A stretch of 64,000 nt of DNA from M3007 sp031425035 (GCA_031425035.1 JANPIN010000064.1:1-64000), one strand, 5' to 3'; counted from the first letter of the stretch, positions 52,510 to 61,799 are shown. Translations and numbers: made by a program. Notes: a model not told the origin generated them from the sequence alone.

Positions 52510-52564
52510 TATTTGTTCAGTTCGTTAAATGAATTCCTTTAATTTGCCGGCTAAAACCGCAAAT

Positions 52565-53689
52565 ATGTTCGATAGAATAATCAAGTCCCAGATCCGGCAG
52601 GATTTGGCTACCACGAACAAGATAATAATATTGTACGGTCCACGTCAGGTTGGAAAAACAACTTTGGTTCGCGAATTGATCGGTGATCTACCCCACACCT
52701 TGTCGGTCAATGCCGACCAATTACGGTACAATGATATTTTCTCTTCCCGGGATTTAAACGCCATGCAGGAACTCATCGGTTCGAAAACCTTGTTGTTCAT
52801 TGATGAAGCACAAAATATTCAGGATATCGGTATTAATTTAAAAATCCTGCACGATGAAATGCCGCAACTAAAAATTATTGTCACGGGCTCTTCATCCTTT
52901 GAATTGGCAAACCGGATTCAAGAGCCCCTAACCGGGCGTACCAAGACATATCATCTGTATCCTATTTCTGCTCAGGAATTTATCCAGCATACGTCGATAT
53001 TTGAATTCAAAAATCAAATCGAGTCTTTATTGATCTATGGGATGTACCCGGAAATTTTAGGGACGACAGGTAAGGAAGAAAAAATTGACCGGCTAAATGA
53101 GTTAACCTCTGCTTATCTGTACAAAGATATTCTGCAACTTTCGGGCATTAAATATGGTGATAAAATAAGGAAATTATTGCAAATGCTGGCTTTTCAGATT
53201 GGAAATACAGTTTCAATTAACGAAATGGCCAGGGCATTGGAAATGAGCCAGGAAACAGTGGCTAACTATATTGATTTGCTAGAAAAGGGTTTTGTCATTT
53301 TCCGGCTTTCCGGTTACAGTGGTAATTTGCGAAAGGAGGTAGTGAAAATGAATAAAATTTATTTCTATGATTTGGGCGTACGAAATAATTTAATTAATAA
53401 TTTTAATTCAATTGATTCGCGTAACGACGTCGGGTTTTTATGGGAAAATTTTTTGGTTGTAGAGCGAATGAAAAGAAATCAATATAACCGTATTCGGGTC
53501 AATCCCTATTTCTGGAGAACGTATACCGGCGCCGAACTGGATTATGTAGAAGAAGCCAATGGATTGCTCTCCGGCTTTGAAATGAAATGGGGTAAAGCTG
53601 CTCAAGCGCCGGCTGCCTGGCTGGAAACTTACCCAAATACACAGTTTGCATGCATTACCAGGGAAAACTATCTAGACTTTGTCACCTGA
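52565..53689 (+). CDS. AAA+ ATPase with DUF4143 domain
   Basis: A 374-residue protein. The start at 52565 (MFDRIIKSQIRQDL) is the family's usual beginning. AAA domain: Walker A LYGPRQVGKTTLVREL, Walker B LLFIDEAQNIQDIG and sensor ITGSSSFEL-like VTGSSSFELANRIQEPLTGR. The C-terminal DUF4143 nuclease-like part includes VGFLWENFLVVERMKRN and GAELDYVEEANGLLSGFEMKW. The family is mobile and of uncertain function. The gene is visibly more AT-rich than its surroundings, suggesting acquisition. Its last 18 bases overlap the convergent O-antigen ligase gene. Confidence 0.85.
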   Translation: MFDRIIKSQIRQDLATTNKIIILYGPRQVGKTTLVRELIGDLPHTLSVNADQLRYNDIFSSRDLNAMQELIGSKTLLFIDEAQNIQDIGINLKILHDEMPQLKIIVTGSSSFELANRIQEPLTGRTKTYHLYPISAQEFIQHTSIFEFKNQIESLLIYGMYPEILGTTGKEEKIDRLNELTSAYLYKDILQLSGIKYGDKIRKLLQMLAFQIGNTVSINEMARALEMSQETVANYIDLLEKGFVIFRLSGYSGNLRKEVVKMNKIYFYDLGVRNNLINNFNSIDSRNDVGFLWENFLVVERMKRNQYNRIRVNPYFWRTYTGAELDYVEEANGLLSGFEMKWGKAAQAPAAWLETYPNTQFACITRENYLDFVT

Positions 53690-54976
53690 TAAAACCTCCA
53701 CCTTCCCCATTTCCCGGAACCACAGCAAATAGAACAGATAAAACGCCACGCCGATGGCCGTTTCAATGGTGTATTCCACCAGAAACGAGATGAAAATCAT
53801 GATCTGAAAAGCGGAAAACAGGTAGAATTGCCGGGATTTTCTTTCGGTTAAAGGCGCTATAAAGGCCACCAGACTCAGGAGCAGACCCAGTAATCCGGTG
53901 CCGGCCAGGATATAAATGAACTGGTTATGCGGCAATTTGGGCTCCACCGTATAAGCGGGAAACTGCTGGTTCACCACGCGTTGCACCTCGGTGGGCAAGT
54001 CGCCGGCCCCCACGCCCAGCAGCGGATTTTCCGACCATAAGGTTTTTCCAGCCGACAGCGAAATCCAGCGTTCGGAGTCGGAATAGTTATCCCCGGCGTT
54101 TTTCTGGTACTGTTCCCAATCATAGATCATATAGGAAATACGCTGCTGCAGACTGGGGATGGCCAGGTACGCCAGCCAGGGCAGCAGGGCCAGCAAGGCG
54201 AGCGCGGATAAACCCAGCCGCCACCGCCGAGTCCGTACCAGGAAGCGAATGACGGTGAAAAACAAGGCTGCATATAAGGCGGCAATACCGCTCCGGACCG
54301 ACAAGAAGTGTAGAAAAGCGAAGAGAAAAACCACGGCGACGGCCAGGGCCTGGCGTTCCCAGGGATAACGCCAGCGAAAGTGCAGCGTCCAAAGCCAGCC
54401 GCCCGAGAGGATGCCCGTGGCCAGCAGCAGGTTGAAACGAATGTGGTTACGCGGCACCGGAATCGGGCGGCCATGTTGCAGACCTTCCAAAATGAAGGCC
54501 GAATTTTGCGCAAAATTGATGGCCACCCCCATACAGGTAATGACCAGCATCCACACCAGCATATATAAAACGAGCTGATAGCGGCGTAGACTCAACGTTG
54601 GCAAATTGGCAAAGGCCCAGGGCAGTACGAAAAAAGGAATGCGCACCCGCGTGCGAACCGCCCAGAAACCCACGTCTTCCGACCAGAAAAAACTGACTGC
54701 GGGCACCAGCAACAGCATAGAAAGCAGCAACAGCACCGGTTGTTGGCCGAAACGCCGGAAGGATAAGATCAACGCCTGGATGAAACTGTTTTTACCAGCG
54801 GTTGTCGTCCGGGCGGTTTCCAGCGCCTGCCAGGCAGCTGCGGCCACCAGTCCCCACATGCTGATGGAGAGTACGAACGGGGCGAACATCATGCTCAACA
54901 CCAGCAGCACCGCGCAGTAAAACATCAGGTCGGCCGGACCGAATCGCCGGTGGGGGAGGGTAGATAAGACGGACAT
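53672..54976 (-). CDS. O-antigen ligase/polymerase family membrane protein
   Basis: A 434-residue protein with about 11 transmembrane helices. The large periplasmic loop lies between about 290 and 355. It carries the Wzy_C/WaaL signature LLGVGAGDLPTEVQRVVN and PHNQFIYILAGTGLLGLLLS with the conserved histidine-asparagine. Such enzymes join O-antigen or other polysaccharides to lipid A-core or polymerise repeat units. No other polysaccharide genes adjoin it, so the substrate is not known. Convergent and overlapping by 18 bases with the DUF4143 gene. Confidence 0.85.
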   Translation of the reverse strand: MSVLSTLPHRRFGPADLMFYCAVLLVLSMMFAPFVLSISMWGLVAAAAWQALETARTTTAGKNSFIQALILSFRRFGQQPVLLLLSMLLLVPAVSFFWSEDVGFWAVRTRVRIPFFVLPWAFANLPTLSLRRYQLVLYMLVWMLVITCMGVAINFAQNSAFILEGLQHGRPIPVPRNHIRFNLLLATGILSGGWLWTLHFRWRYPWERQALAVAVVFLFAFLHFLSVRSGIAALYAALFFTVIRFLVRTRRWRLGLSALALLALLPWLAYLAIPSLQQRISYMIYDWEQYQKNAGDNYSDSERWISLSAGKTLWSENPLLGVGAGDLPTEVQRVVNQQFPAYTVEPKLPHNQFIYILAGTGLLGLLLSLVAFIAPLTERKSRQFYLFSAFQIMIFISFLVEYTIETAIGVAFYLFYLLWFREMGKVEVLSGDKV

Positions 54977-55103
54977 TAGCAGTCGGGTCGTGCTTGAAAA
55001 GGCTTGAAAAATTAACCGGCTTCATCTAAACCGGCACGCAGCGGTTATAGCCAGTACAAAGTAGTTTTGAACGTAATAGGGATCTAAATTGCTGACGGCC
55101 AAC

Positions 55104-55147
55104 AACTAAACCCGCTCTAAACTTTCTAAACCCCTCTAAACCCGCTA
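55104..55147. repeat. Short array of TCTAAACCC words
   Basis: The stretch reads ACTAAACCCGC, TCTAAACTT, TCTAAACCCC, TCTAAACCCGC. It lies in the 321-base divergent gap between the O-antigen ligase and methyltransferase genes; apart from this array and the TACTTTTG box at 55269 nothing else was seen in that gap. Confidence 0.6.
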
Positions 55148-55268
55148 CAATGTCACTTTTGCGATGGCCAGGGATGATCCGGCTTTGTTCTTTGATCGAG
55201 CGGCGAAGGTAGCGCATCTGCCAACCGTAGCCAACCGTCGGTAATGGTGCGCTTTAAGCGAACTTCTC

Positions 55269-55276
55269 TACTTTTG
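55269..55276 (+). promoter_or_regulatory. Promoter -7 box of the methyltransferase gene
   Basis: TACTTTTG matches TAnnTTTG, 22 bases before the ATG at 55298. Confidence 0.4.
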
Positions 55277-55297
55277 TCGCGTTCTACTACTCCTATC

Positions 55298-56050
55298 ATG
55301 AAACGCAACTCTTTGTTTGCCTTTATTCTGCCCCTGCTGGCTGCTTTTACCGCTTGTCGCGATAATGTTTCTACCGTAGGCAATGAACAGCCACTGGCGC
55401 GTGATAAATACACGCCGGTCAATAATTCCAGTTCGGATCCCCTGCCGCTGCCGAATACGGGCGAAGGGAATTTTGAAAATCTGGTGGCCGACTACGAGAG
55501 TAAAGACCGCGGCATCTGGCAGAAACCGGATATGGTGATTTCCCTGCTGGGCAACCTGGAAAACAAAACGGTGGCCGATATCGGCGCCGGTACGGGCTAT
55601 TTTACGTTCCGGCTGGTCCCTAGAGCTAAAAAGGTGATCGGGATCGACATCGACCGGCGTTTCATTGATCTGCTCGACAGCGTAAAAGTACGGCTGCCGG
55701 AAAAATACCGCGACCGCTTCGAGACCCGGCTGGCCAAACCCGACAACCCGCTGCTGCGCTCCGAAGAAGTGGATGCGGTGATGATCGTGAATACCTACGC
55801 CTACATCGACGAGCGGGTGCAATATTTGCGTACGCTGCGCAAAGGCATAGCCCCCGGCGGTCAGCTACTGATCATTGATTTCAAAAAAAACAACCTGCCC
55901 ATTGGTCCGCCTGACCAGTACAAGATCGCCCTGAGCCAGGTCGAACGGGAACTGATGACGGCCGGCTTTCGGATTTCTAAAATTGACAAGGACGCACTGG
56001 ACTATCAATATATCGTGCTGGCTGAAAATCCCGCCGTTGATCCCCAGTAG
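55298..56050 (+). CDS. Exported class I SAM-dependent methyltransferase-fold lipoprotein
   Basis: A 250-residue protein. The start at 55298 gives MKRNSLFAFILPLLAAFTAC, a lipoprotein-type signal with Cys20. After a spacer comes a Rossmann methyltransferase: motif I VADIGAGTGYFTFRLV, then VIGIDIDRRFIDLL, AVMIVNTYAY and PGGQLLIIDFKKN. The SAM-binding residues look intact although SAM is normally cytosolic, making export puzzling. It is followed after 32 bases by an M50 protease gene on the same strand. Confidence 0.75.
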   Translation: MKRNSLFAFILPLLAAFTACRDNVSTVGNEQPLARDKYTPVNNSSSDPLPLPNTGEGNFENLVADYESKDRGIWQKPDMVISLLGNLENKTVADIGAGTGYFTFRLVPRAKKVIGIDIDRRFIDLLDSVKVRLPEKYRDRFETRLAKPDNPLLRSEEVDAVMIVNTYAYIDERVQYLRTLRKGIAPGGQLLIIDFKKNNLPIGPPDQYKIALSQVERELMTAGFRISKIDKDALDYQYIVLAENPAVDPQ

Positions 56051-56082
56051 TCTTCACCCTCTTTATACCACCCTAGCAGCCA

Positions 56083-57210
56083 ATGCGCGGTTCCCTGAAA
56101 ATATTTACCTGGTTTGGCATTCCCGTGTTTGTCCACTGGTCTTTCGGCCTCATTTTCGTGTATATCCTCTGGAAAGCGAATCAGGAGGCTTTTTCCACGT
56201 CTGAAACCCTGTGGTTTGGCGGTTTATATATGGCTTTATTCGGCTGCGTACTCCTGCATGAATACGGCCACGCCCTTGCTGCCCGGTATTATGGGATCAC
56301 GACCCGCGATATTGTGCTGCTGCCAATCGGCGGTATGGCGCGGCTGGAACGCATGCCGGAAAAACCTTTTCAGGAGCTGGTAGTGGCCATTGCCGGACCG
56401 CTGGTCAATATAGCGATCGCCTTGCTGCTGGTTTTTTCCGTCTGGTTATATGCCCCTCCCGGCCAGCTCGAAATGCTGTGGCTGGCTGCGGAAGCCCAGG
56501 CGGCCGGCGAATTAAGCGAGGAAACCGGCATTGAAGTGGCTAAACTGCTTGAATTTGCCTTTATCCTGACTTTTGGCAACCTGGTATTGTTTTTCTTCAA
56601 CCTCATTCCCGCTTTCCCGATGGACGGCGGACGGGTATTGCGGGCCCTGTTGTCCATGCGGATCGGGCGCCCGAAAGCGACCCGCGTAGCGGCCATCGTC
56701 GGCCAGGTGATTGCCGGTTCGCTGGCTATATGGGGCATTATAGAAGGCGATTATGGTCGTATGTTGCTGGGCTTATTCGTCATTTACGCTGCCCGTAGTG
56801 AAAATAGCCAGGTCCAGACGGATGCCCTGCTCAACCGTTTCACCGCCCGCGACGTGGTGCGTTCGCAGTTCACCCGCCTGCACGCTAACGACTGGATGAA
56901 AGACCCCATCGAACTGCTGCAACATGGGCTGGAACGTAATTTCCTGGTCTTCGATATGTCCGAAAAACTCGTCGGCGCATTGGAAGAAGCAGAAATCCTG
57001 ACGGCTATGCGCAAGTCGGATATTAGTGCGGCCGTGCAGCAGTATACCCAGCACGTGGAGACGGTACCGGCTTCCGATTCATTACGTTATGTGTTTTATT
57101 TACTACAGCAGCGTGGTCATGGCGTGGTCGCAATTACCGATAACGGCGAACTGATCGGGGTGATCGATGATGCCGGCATGCGCTACTTTATGTCCCGGCA
57201 AAGGATGTAG
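56083..57210 (+). CDS. M50 family site-2 protease-like membrane metalloprotease with CBS-like tail
   Basis: A 375-residue intramembrane zinc protease. Zinc ligands are H59-E-Y-G-H63 in LLHEYGHALAARYYG, with the third in FPMDGGRVLRALLS (about 186). About six membrane helices are seen up to residue 235. A C-terminal region (about 245-375) contains two CBS-like repeats (ARDVVRSQFTRLHAND..., AVQQYTQHVETVPASDSLRYVFYLL), the SpoIVFB/Rv2625c-type plan. CBS domains usually sense nucleotides. Its end overlaps the convergent cyclase gene by 23 bases. Confidence 0.88.
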   Translation: MRGSLKIFTWFGIPVFVHWSFGLIFVYILWKANQEAFSTSETLWFGGLYMALFGCVLLHEYGHALAARYYGITTRDIVLLPIGGMARLERMPEKPFQELVVAIAGPLVNIAIALLLVFSVWLYAPPGQLEMLWLAAEAQAAGELSEETGIEVAKLLEFAFILTFGNLVLFFFNLIPAFPMDGGRVLRALLSMRIGRPKATRVAAIVGQVIAGSLAIWGIIEGDYGRMLLGLFVIYAARSENSQVQTDALLNRFTARDVVRSQFTRLHANDWMKDPIELLQHGLERNFLVFDMSEKLVGALEEAEILTAMRKSDISAAVQQYTQHVETVPASDSLRYVFYLLQQRGHGVVAITDNGELIGVIDDAGMRYFMSRQRM

Positions 57211-59617
57211 ACGTTTCTTGTTTTTCCTCTACAAAATACATAGTGACCAGGCCTTTGTTATGCACCTCTTTTTCCCCCCGGAAATACAGGGTGAATTCAT
57301 CGCCGATCGCTGCTGCCGTGGTGCTGGAAATATTCACCTTGCCCGGCTCGCCGAGTTCTTCCAGGCGGGCGGCCAGGTTTACGGCATCCCCCCAGATATC
57401 GAAAGCAAATTTATTTTTGCCGATCACCCCGGCCACCACCGGTCCCGTATGAATGCCGATGCGCATTTCCTTGAAAATGGCCTTGGGATTATCCCGGTTA
57501 CGAACCTGTATCCAGTTATTCATTTCCAGGGCCGCCCGTACGGCGTCCTGTGGATGGCTCGTATTCGGTATGGGTAGTCCGCCGACACACATGAAAGCGT
57601 CGCCAATAGTTTTGATTTTTTCCAGGCCGAATTTATCGCAGATCAGGTCGAAGGCCAGGAAACACTCGTTCAACTCGTCGATCAGGTCTTCCGGCAGTAG
57701 GGTGGAGCTGAGGCGGGTAAAATTTACGAAGTCGGTAAACAGTACGCTAGCTGACTCGTACAGGCGGGGTTTGGCATAGCCCTTGGTCTTGAGTTCCTGT
57801 GCAATTTCCTCCGGCAGAATATTGAGCAGCAACTGGTCGCTTTTGCCCCGTTCGGCTTCAATTTCGCGGTTTTGCGCCTGAATTTTCCGGTTTTGCAAGT
57901 TCAGGCGGCTGTTGGCCCGGCGAGCGAACCAGAAGCCCATGCCCAGTAGTCCGAGAATGATCAGCAGCGCCGACCCCAGGCCGTAGGCAAACCGCTGAAA
58001 GACATCCTGCTGGCGAATTTTCAGGTCCAGGATTTCCACCTGCTGGGCCCGCTGGGTACTGTCGGCAAAACGCTGGGCCCGATCGATCTGATCCTGCTGC
58101 CGGAGGTTGACAATGACCCGGTCCTTTTTCTCGGCATCGAGTTGCTGCGCCGCCAGACGCGCCTCCTGCCTGGCCTGCAGCACCTGCATAGAACGGGCGC
58201 GCAACTGCGCCTGATCCACTTCTTTTTGCTTTTCCAGTAGCAGCGCTTTGTCCTCGCTTTTGCTGATTTCCAGCGCCAGTTTTTCGTTGATCAGTTTGAG
58301 GCGCTCCTGCTCATAACGGACCTGTTGAAATTCCAGGTCCTTGAAATTTTGCCGGGCGATCAGGTATTTGATCTGCCCTTCCGCGTTGGAAAGCAGGGAT
58401 CGCTGCTGATCGAGGCGTTGCTGGCGGACCTGTTCCTCCACCCGGGAAGAATCCAGCTCATTCAGGTACTGGCGGTAATATTCAAAAGCTTTTTCAAAAT
58501 CGTACAAGCCGTGATAAAGATCGGCTGCGGTCCGGTAAGCGTTGGCCAGTACGGTTTTTTGTTTGGTATCCCGGGCATATTTGATGGCCAGGTCATTGTG
58601 GGTCAGCGCGTTATACAGGTCATTGTTGCGAAAATATACGCCGGCAATCAGGTGTTCCAGGTTGGCCAATGCCGGTATGTCGCGATGGTCGGCCAGAATA
58701 GCGCGGGCTTTCATCAGGTATTGAATACCGAGTTTGCTATCGCCGGTATTATGCAGGGCGATGCCTAAATTGGCGTATAACACCTCCGGGTAGTCGCAGG
58801 GGATGTACACACAAAGCAGTTCGGCGTCGTGGAAATATTTCAGCGCTTTGGAATAGTCGCCGAGCGTAGCATACTGGCGGCCCAGGTTATTATAGAGCAG
58901 CGATTTTTCCTGGGTGGAGCCATACCGTTCGATCAGCGTTTCGATGGGCAGGTAGTAATAGAGGCTTTTGCCGGCATCTCCTTTTTGATCGTAAGCGCTG
59001 GCCAGTTTTTGATAAATCTGGACGAGGTGCGGGTTGTTGCCTTCTTCGCGATATTTGACAATCAACGTTTTATAATAAATTTCCGCACTATCATATTTCA
59101 GATCATAGAGGCAGGCATCAGCGGTTTTTTCCATCGTAGGAAAATCCTGCGGCTGCATGGCCAACACGCTGCGATAATATCGGCGGGCGGTTTCGTAGAG
59201 TTTTTCACGAAAGAACAAATCGCCCAAAGCGGTATTGATCAACACTAAAGTTACCTGATTTCCGGTAGCGGGCACCTTGCTTTCCGCTTCCAGATAGTAC
59301 TGCAGGGCTTCCTCGTTTTTATTTTCCCGCATGGCTATTTCGCCCAGCAGCAGGGAAGCCCGCACCAATCCGCCGTCATAATGAATGTCACGCGCCAGGG
59401 TCAGGGCGCGATCCGCCAGGCTCCGTTGCGTATTTTGGTCCGCCTGACGGGCCTGTAAAAGCAGGTTATCCACTTCCACCGTAGTTTGCTCTACATGGCT
59501 GTCGTCCTGTGCCTGTAGCACCGGACAGGTCAGTAACAGACAGAACAACAAGCAGGGCAATATAGTGAAAGGGGTATGAATGGCGGCGTTGCGTGTAGTG
59601 AACTGCAAAAAAAACAA
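57188..59617 (-). CDS. Membrane-bound TPR protein with class III adenylate/guanylate cyclase domain
   Basis: An 809-residue sensor-effector. A signal-like N-terminus (LPCLLFCLLLTCPVLQA) leads to TPR repeats (about 45-400: ALQYYLEAES, ETARRYYRSVLAMQ, SKALKYFHDAELL), a coiled coil (about 405-525), one transmembrane helix (about 545-567, FAYGLGSALLIILGLLGMGF) and a cytoplasmic cyclase domain (about 610-800). Metal-binding aspartates are in VLFTDFVNFTRL and KTIGDAFMCVG, with FDIWGDAVNLAARLE downstream. No in-frame ATG exists near the beginning; TTG at 59617 or nearby must be used. It probably makes cAMP or cGMP in response to envelope signals. Confidence 0.85.
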   Translation of the reverse strand: MFFLQFTTRNAAIHTPFTILPCLLFCLLLTCPVLQAQDDSHVEQTTVEVDNLLLQARQADQNTQRSLADRALTLARDIHYDGGLVRASLLLGEIAMRENKNEEALQYYLEAESKVPATGNQVTLVLINTALGDLFFREKLYETARRYYRSVLAMQPQDFPTMEKTADACLYDLKYDSAEIYYKTLIVKYREEGNNPHLVQIYQKLASAYDQKGDAGKSLYYYLPIETLIERYGSTQEKSLLYNNLGRQYATLGDYSKALKYFHDAELLCVYIPCDYPEVLYANLGIALHNTGDSKLGIQYLMKARAILADHRDIPALANLEHLIAGVYFRNNDLYNALTHNDLAIKYARDTKQKTVLANAYRTAADLYHGLYDFEKAFEYYRQYLNELDSSRVEEQVRQQRLDQQRSLLSNAEGQIKYLIARQNFKDLEFQQVRYEQERLKLINEKLALEISKSEDKALLLEKQKEVDQAQLRARSMQVLQARQEARLAAQQLDAEKKDRVIVNLRQQDQIDRAQRFADSTQRAQQVEILDLKIRQQDVFQRFAYGLGSALLIILGLLGMGFWFARRANSRLNLQNRKIQAQNREIEAERGKSDQLLLNILPEEIAQELKTKGYAKPRLYESASVLFTDFVNFTRLSSTLLPEDLIDELNECFLAFDLICDKFGLEKIKTIGDAFMCVGGLPIPNTSHPQDAVRAALEMNNWIQVRNRDNPKAIFKEMRIGIHTGPVVAGVIGKNKFAFDIWGDAVNLAARLEELGEPGKVNISSTTAAAIGDEFTLYFRGEKEVHNKGLVTMYFVEEKQETSTSFAGT

Positions 59618-59653
59618 ACTTTCGGGAAGTGCGGGTGACTTTCCGAAAGTTTG
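59615..59653. repeat. Inverted repeat at the cyclase start
   Basis: CAAACTTTCGG (59615-59625) and CCGAAAGTTTG (59643-59653) are perfect 11-base complements. The left arm covers the proposed TTG start codon of the cyclase gene, so it could hide the start in RNA or bind a regulator. Confidence 0.6.
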
Positions 59654-59701
59654 GAGGAATCTGACGTGTATATACGCCGATCGGATTTTAATGAAAAACC
59701 C

Positions 59702-60532
59702 TTATTTGCGGTATCTGGAACTGGCTGTTGCCGGGTATTTCTTGGCGTAAGCCAGGGCTTTCGGTTGTAATTCGCGCAAACGTTTGCTGCGTGCGGTCGG
59801 GTCCGGGTGGGTACTCAAAAACTCAGGCGGGCGGGCGCCACCCAGTTTATTCATCCGGCTCCAGAAAGGCACGGCTTCTGCGGGGTTATAACCGGCCATC
59901 GCCATGAGGTAGAGGCCGATCTCGTCGGCTTCCGATTCGTGTTTACGGCTAAATGGCAGCAGCACACCGACCTGGGTACCGGCGCCGGCAGCCTGCATCA
60001 GAATATTGCGCGTAGCGGATGATTTCTGGGACAGGGCCAGATCCAGGGAAGTAAGACCCAGCTGGGCGACCACCTGTTGGCTCATGCGCTCATTGCCATG
60101 ATTAGCCAGCGCGTGGGCTATTTCGTGGCCCATGACCACGGCCAGGGCATCTTCGTTCTGGGTGACTTTTAAAATGCCGGTGTACACGACTACTTTACCA
60201 CCGGGCATACAGAATGCGTTGACGGTATTGGGTTCGTCAATTACGTTGAATTCCCAGGCAAAACCTTTAAGATCGGCGCTGATTTTATTGGCTTTGTAAT
60301 ACACATCAACCGCGCTTCGAATATCATTCCCGACCCGGCGGACCAGATCGACATCGCTGCCGGAGGGTACCGTCTTATTCTGGGACAGGAATGATTTATA
60401 TTCAGAAAAACTCATCTGGTTGATCTGAGAATTTGGAAAAAGGTTCAGTGATTTGCGGCCGGTGAATGCGTTTTTGGTACAAGCCAAAAAGAGCGGCAGC
60501 AATAGCAAGAGGAGCAGGCTTTTCTTCGTCAT
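59702..60532 (-). CDS. M48 family metalloprotease lipoprotein
   Basis: A 276-residue protein starting at 60532 with a lipoprotein signal (MTKKSLLLLLLLPLFLAC). The catalytic site is HEIAHALANHGNERMSQQ (HEXXH); the third zinc ligand is the glutamate in RKHESEADEIGLYLM. These match the Oma1/LoiP/YcaL branch of M48. In E. coli, related lipoproteins degrade misassembled outer-membrane proteins. The longer frame upstream lacks protein character. It diverges from pdxJ. Confidence 0.9.
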   Translation of the reverse strand: MTKKSLLLLLLLPLFLACTKNAFTGRKSLNLFPNSQINQMSFSEYKSFLSQNKTVPSGSDVDLVRRVGNDIRSAVDVYYKANKISADLKGFAWEFNVIDEPNTVNAFCMPGGKVVVYTGILKVTQNEDALAVVMGHEIAHALANHGNERMSQQVVAQLGLTSLDLALSQKSSATRNILMQAAGAGTQVGVLLPFSRKHESEADEIGLYLMAMAGYNPAEAVPFWSRMNKLGGARPPEFLSTHPDPTARSKRLRELQPKALAYAKKYPATASSRYRK

Positions 60533-60705
60533 GGTTATTCTGTTTTTGCTGTAATGGTTTAAAATTTCGTGCCACCAAGGTTCAATTTTCCTGGCGAAAC
60601 AAAACGCAGAAAAGGTCATGCCCTTTTTAAAAATTTTAGTTTTTTTGAATTTCCTAACCAAAACCAACCGGTTTTTTTAAATATTTAAGGATTTTTGCCG
60701 ATAAA

Positions 60706-61422
60706 ATGATGACCCGACTCAGTATTAACCTCAATAAAGTAGCCCTGGTGCGTAACGCCCGTGGCGGTAATTTGCCCAATCTCGTCCAGGTGGCGCTGGA
60801 CTGTGAATCTTTCGGCGCCCAGGGTATAACCATCCATCCGCGGCCGGACCAGCGCCATATTCGCTACGATGACGTAGCCGCCTTACATGCGGTGCTGACG
60901 ACGGAATTCAATATTGAAGGCAATCCGACCCCGGAATTTCTGGACCTGGTGCTGGCTTATCCGCCTGCACAGTGTACCCTGGTACCGGATACTCCCCAGC
61001 AGCTCACTTCCGATGCCGGCTGGAATACGGTGACCCACGCCGGTTACCTGCGCGAAGTCATTAGTGCCCTGCATCAACAGGGTGTACGCGTATCCGTATT
61101 TGTCGATCCGGTCGAAAAAATGGTGGAAGGAGCGAAGAATTGCGGCGCCGACCGGATTGAATTTTACACCGGTCCGTATGCCCATGATTTTCAGCGCGAT
61201 CCGGCTGCTGCAATGGCGCCTTACACCCGGGCAGCGGAAGTAGCAAATGCCCTGGAAATAGGTATTAATGCCGGGCACGACCTGAATCTGGACAATTTGC
61301 GCTATTTTCAACAGCATTGTCCCGGTTTGCTGGAAGTCAGTATTGGCCATGCGCTCATCAGTGACGCCCTGTATTACGGTCTGGCCAACACCATCCGCAT
61401 GTACCTGCGTCAACTACAGTAG
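60706..61422 (+). CDS. pdxJ: Pyridoxine 5'-phosphate synthase
   Basis: A 238-residue TIM-barrel enzyme that condenses 1-deoxyxylulose 5-phosphate with 3-amino-2-oxopropyl phosphate in vitamin B6 synthesis. Marks are LSINLNKVALVRNARGG, ITIHPRPDQRHIRYDDV (active-site His/Arg), GNPTPEFLDLV and the phosphate-binding C-terminal NAGHDLNLDNL and VSIGHALISDALYYG. Full length. Two adjacent ATG codons (60706, 60709) are possible starts. Other B6 genes are not in the window. Confidence 0.96.
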   Translation: MMTRLSINLNKVALVRNARGGNLPNLVQVALDCESFGAQGITIHPRPDQRHIRYDDVAALHAVLTTEFNIEGNPTPEFLDLVLAYPPAQCTLVPDTPQQLTSDAGWNTVTHAGYLREVISALHQQGVRVSVFVDPVEKMVEGAKNCGADRIEFYTGPYAHDFQRDPAAAMAPYTRAAEVANALEIGINAGHDLNLDNLRYFQQHCPGLLEVSIGHALISDALYYGLANTIRMYLRQLQ

Positions 61423-61501
61423 TAGCGAAAAAACGCTGCACGTATAATTCTTGCACGGAACCGTACTGTGTTCAGAATGTGGTAGTTATGTTTTTGAGAA
61501 A

Positions 61502-61531
61502 TTTTTTAGGAATTTGGCAATTCCTAAAAAA
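61502..61531. repeat. Perfect 13-base-pair AT-rich hairpin after pdxJ
   Basis: TTTTTTAGGAATT and AATTCCTAAAAAA flank a TGGC loop. The stem ends in A rather than U, so it is not a standard terminator on the plus strand. It may be a protein site or an mRNA end-stabiliser in the 378-base gap (61423-61799). Confidence 0.6.
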
Positions 61532-61567
61532 ACTTCTTGCTTATAACTTTTTTTCATCGAACAACTT

Positions 61568-61575
61568 TACCTTTG
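61568..61575 (+). promoter_or_regulatory. Promoter -7 box of the SusC-like gene
   Basis: TACCTTTG matches TAnnTTTG. The ATG is at 61800, so the leader would be about 220 bases, unusually long, and includes the hairpin at 61641-61704. Confidence 0.45.
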
Positions 61576-61640
61576 GTCGAAAGAACCATCTTTCACAGAA
61601 TAAATAATCGCATTGACTAAATCAGATCAAACCTTTTTGC

Positions 61641-61704
61641 AGCCGCGGACAATCTTCCATTCCCGTTCTGGAATGTCGGTTTGGTATGCGGCTTTTTTAT
61701 TTTA
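61641..61704 (+). promoter_or_regulatory. Leader hairpin with U-tract, possible attenuator
   Basis: AGCCGC pairs with GCGGCT at its far end, enclosing an inner CATTCC/GGAATG stem, and is followed by TTTTTTATTTTA. It sits inside the presumed SusC leader between the -7 box and the start codon. A transcriptional attenuator is a possible role. Confidence 0.45.
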
Positions 61705-61799
61705 ATCCAGGAGTTATTGGCCAGAAATTAACCCTGATTAACCGGCTGAGAACACCCAAACAATTTCACAAATTAATTCTTAACCAAATCATTTTTTGT

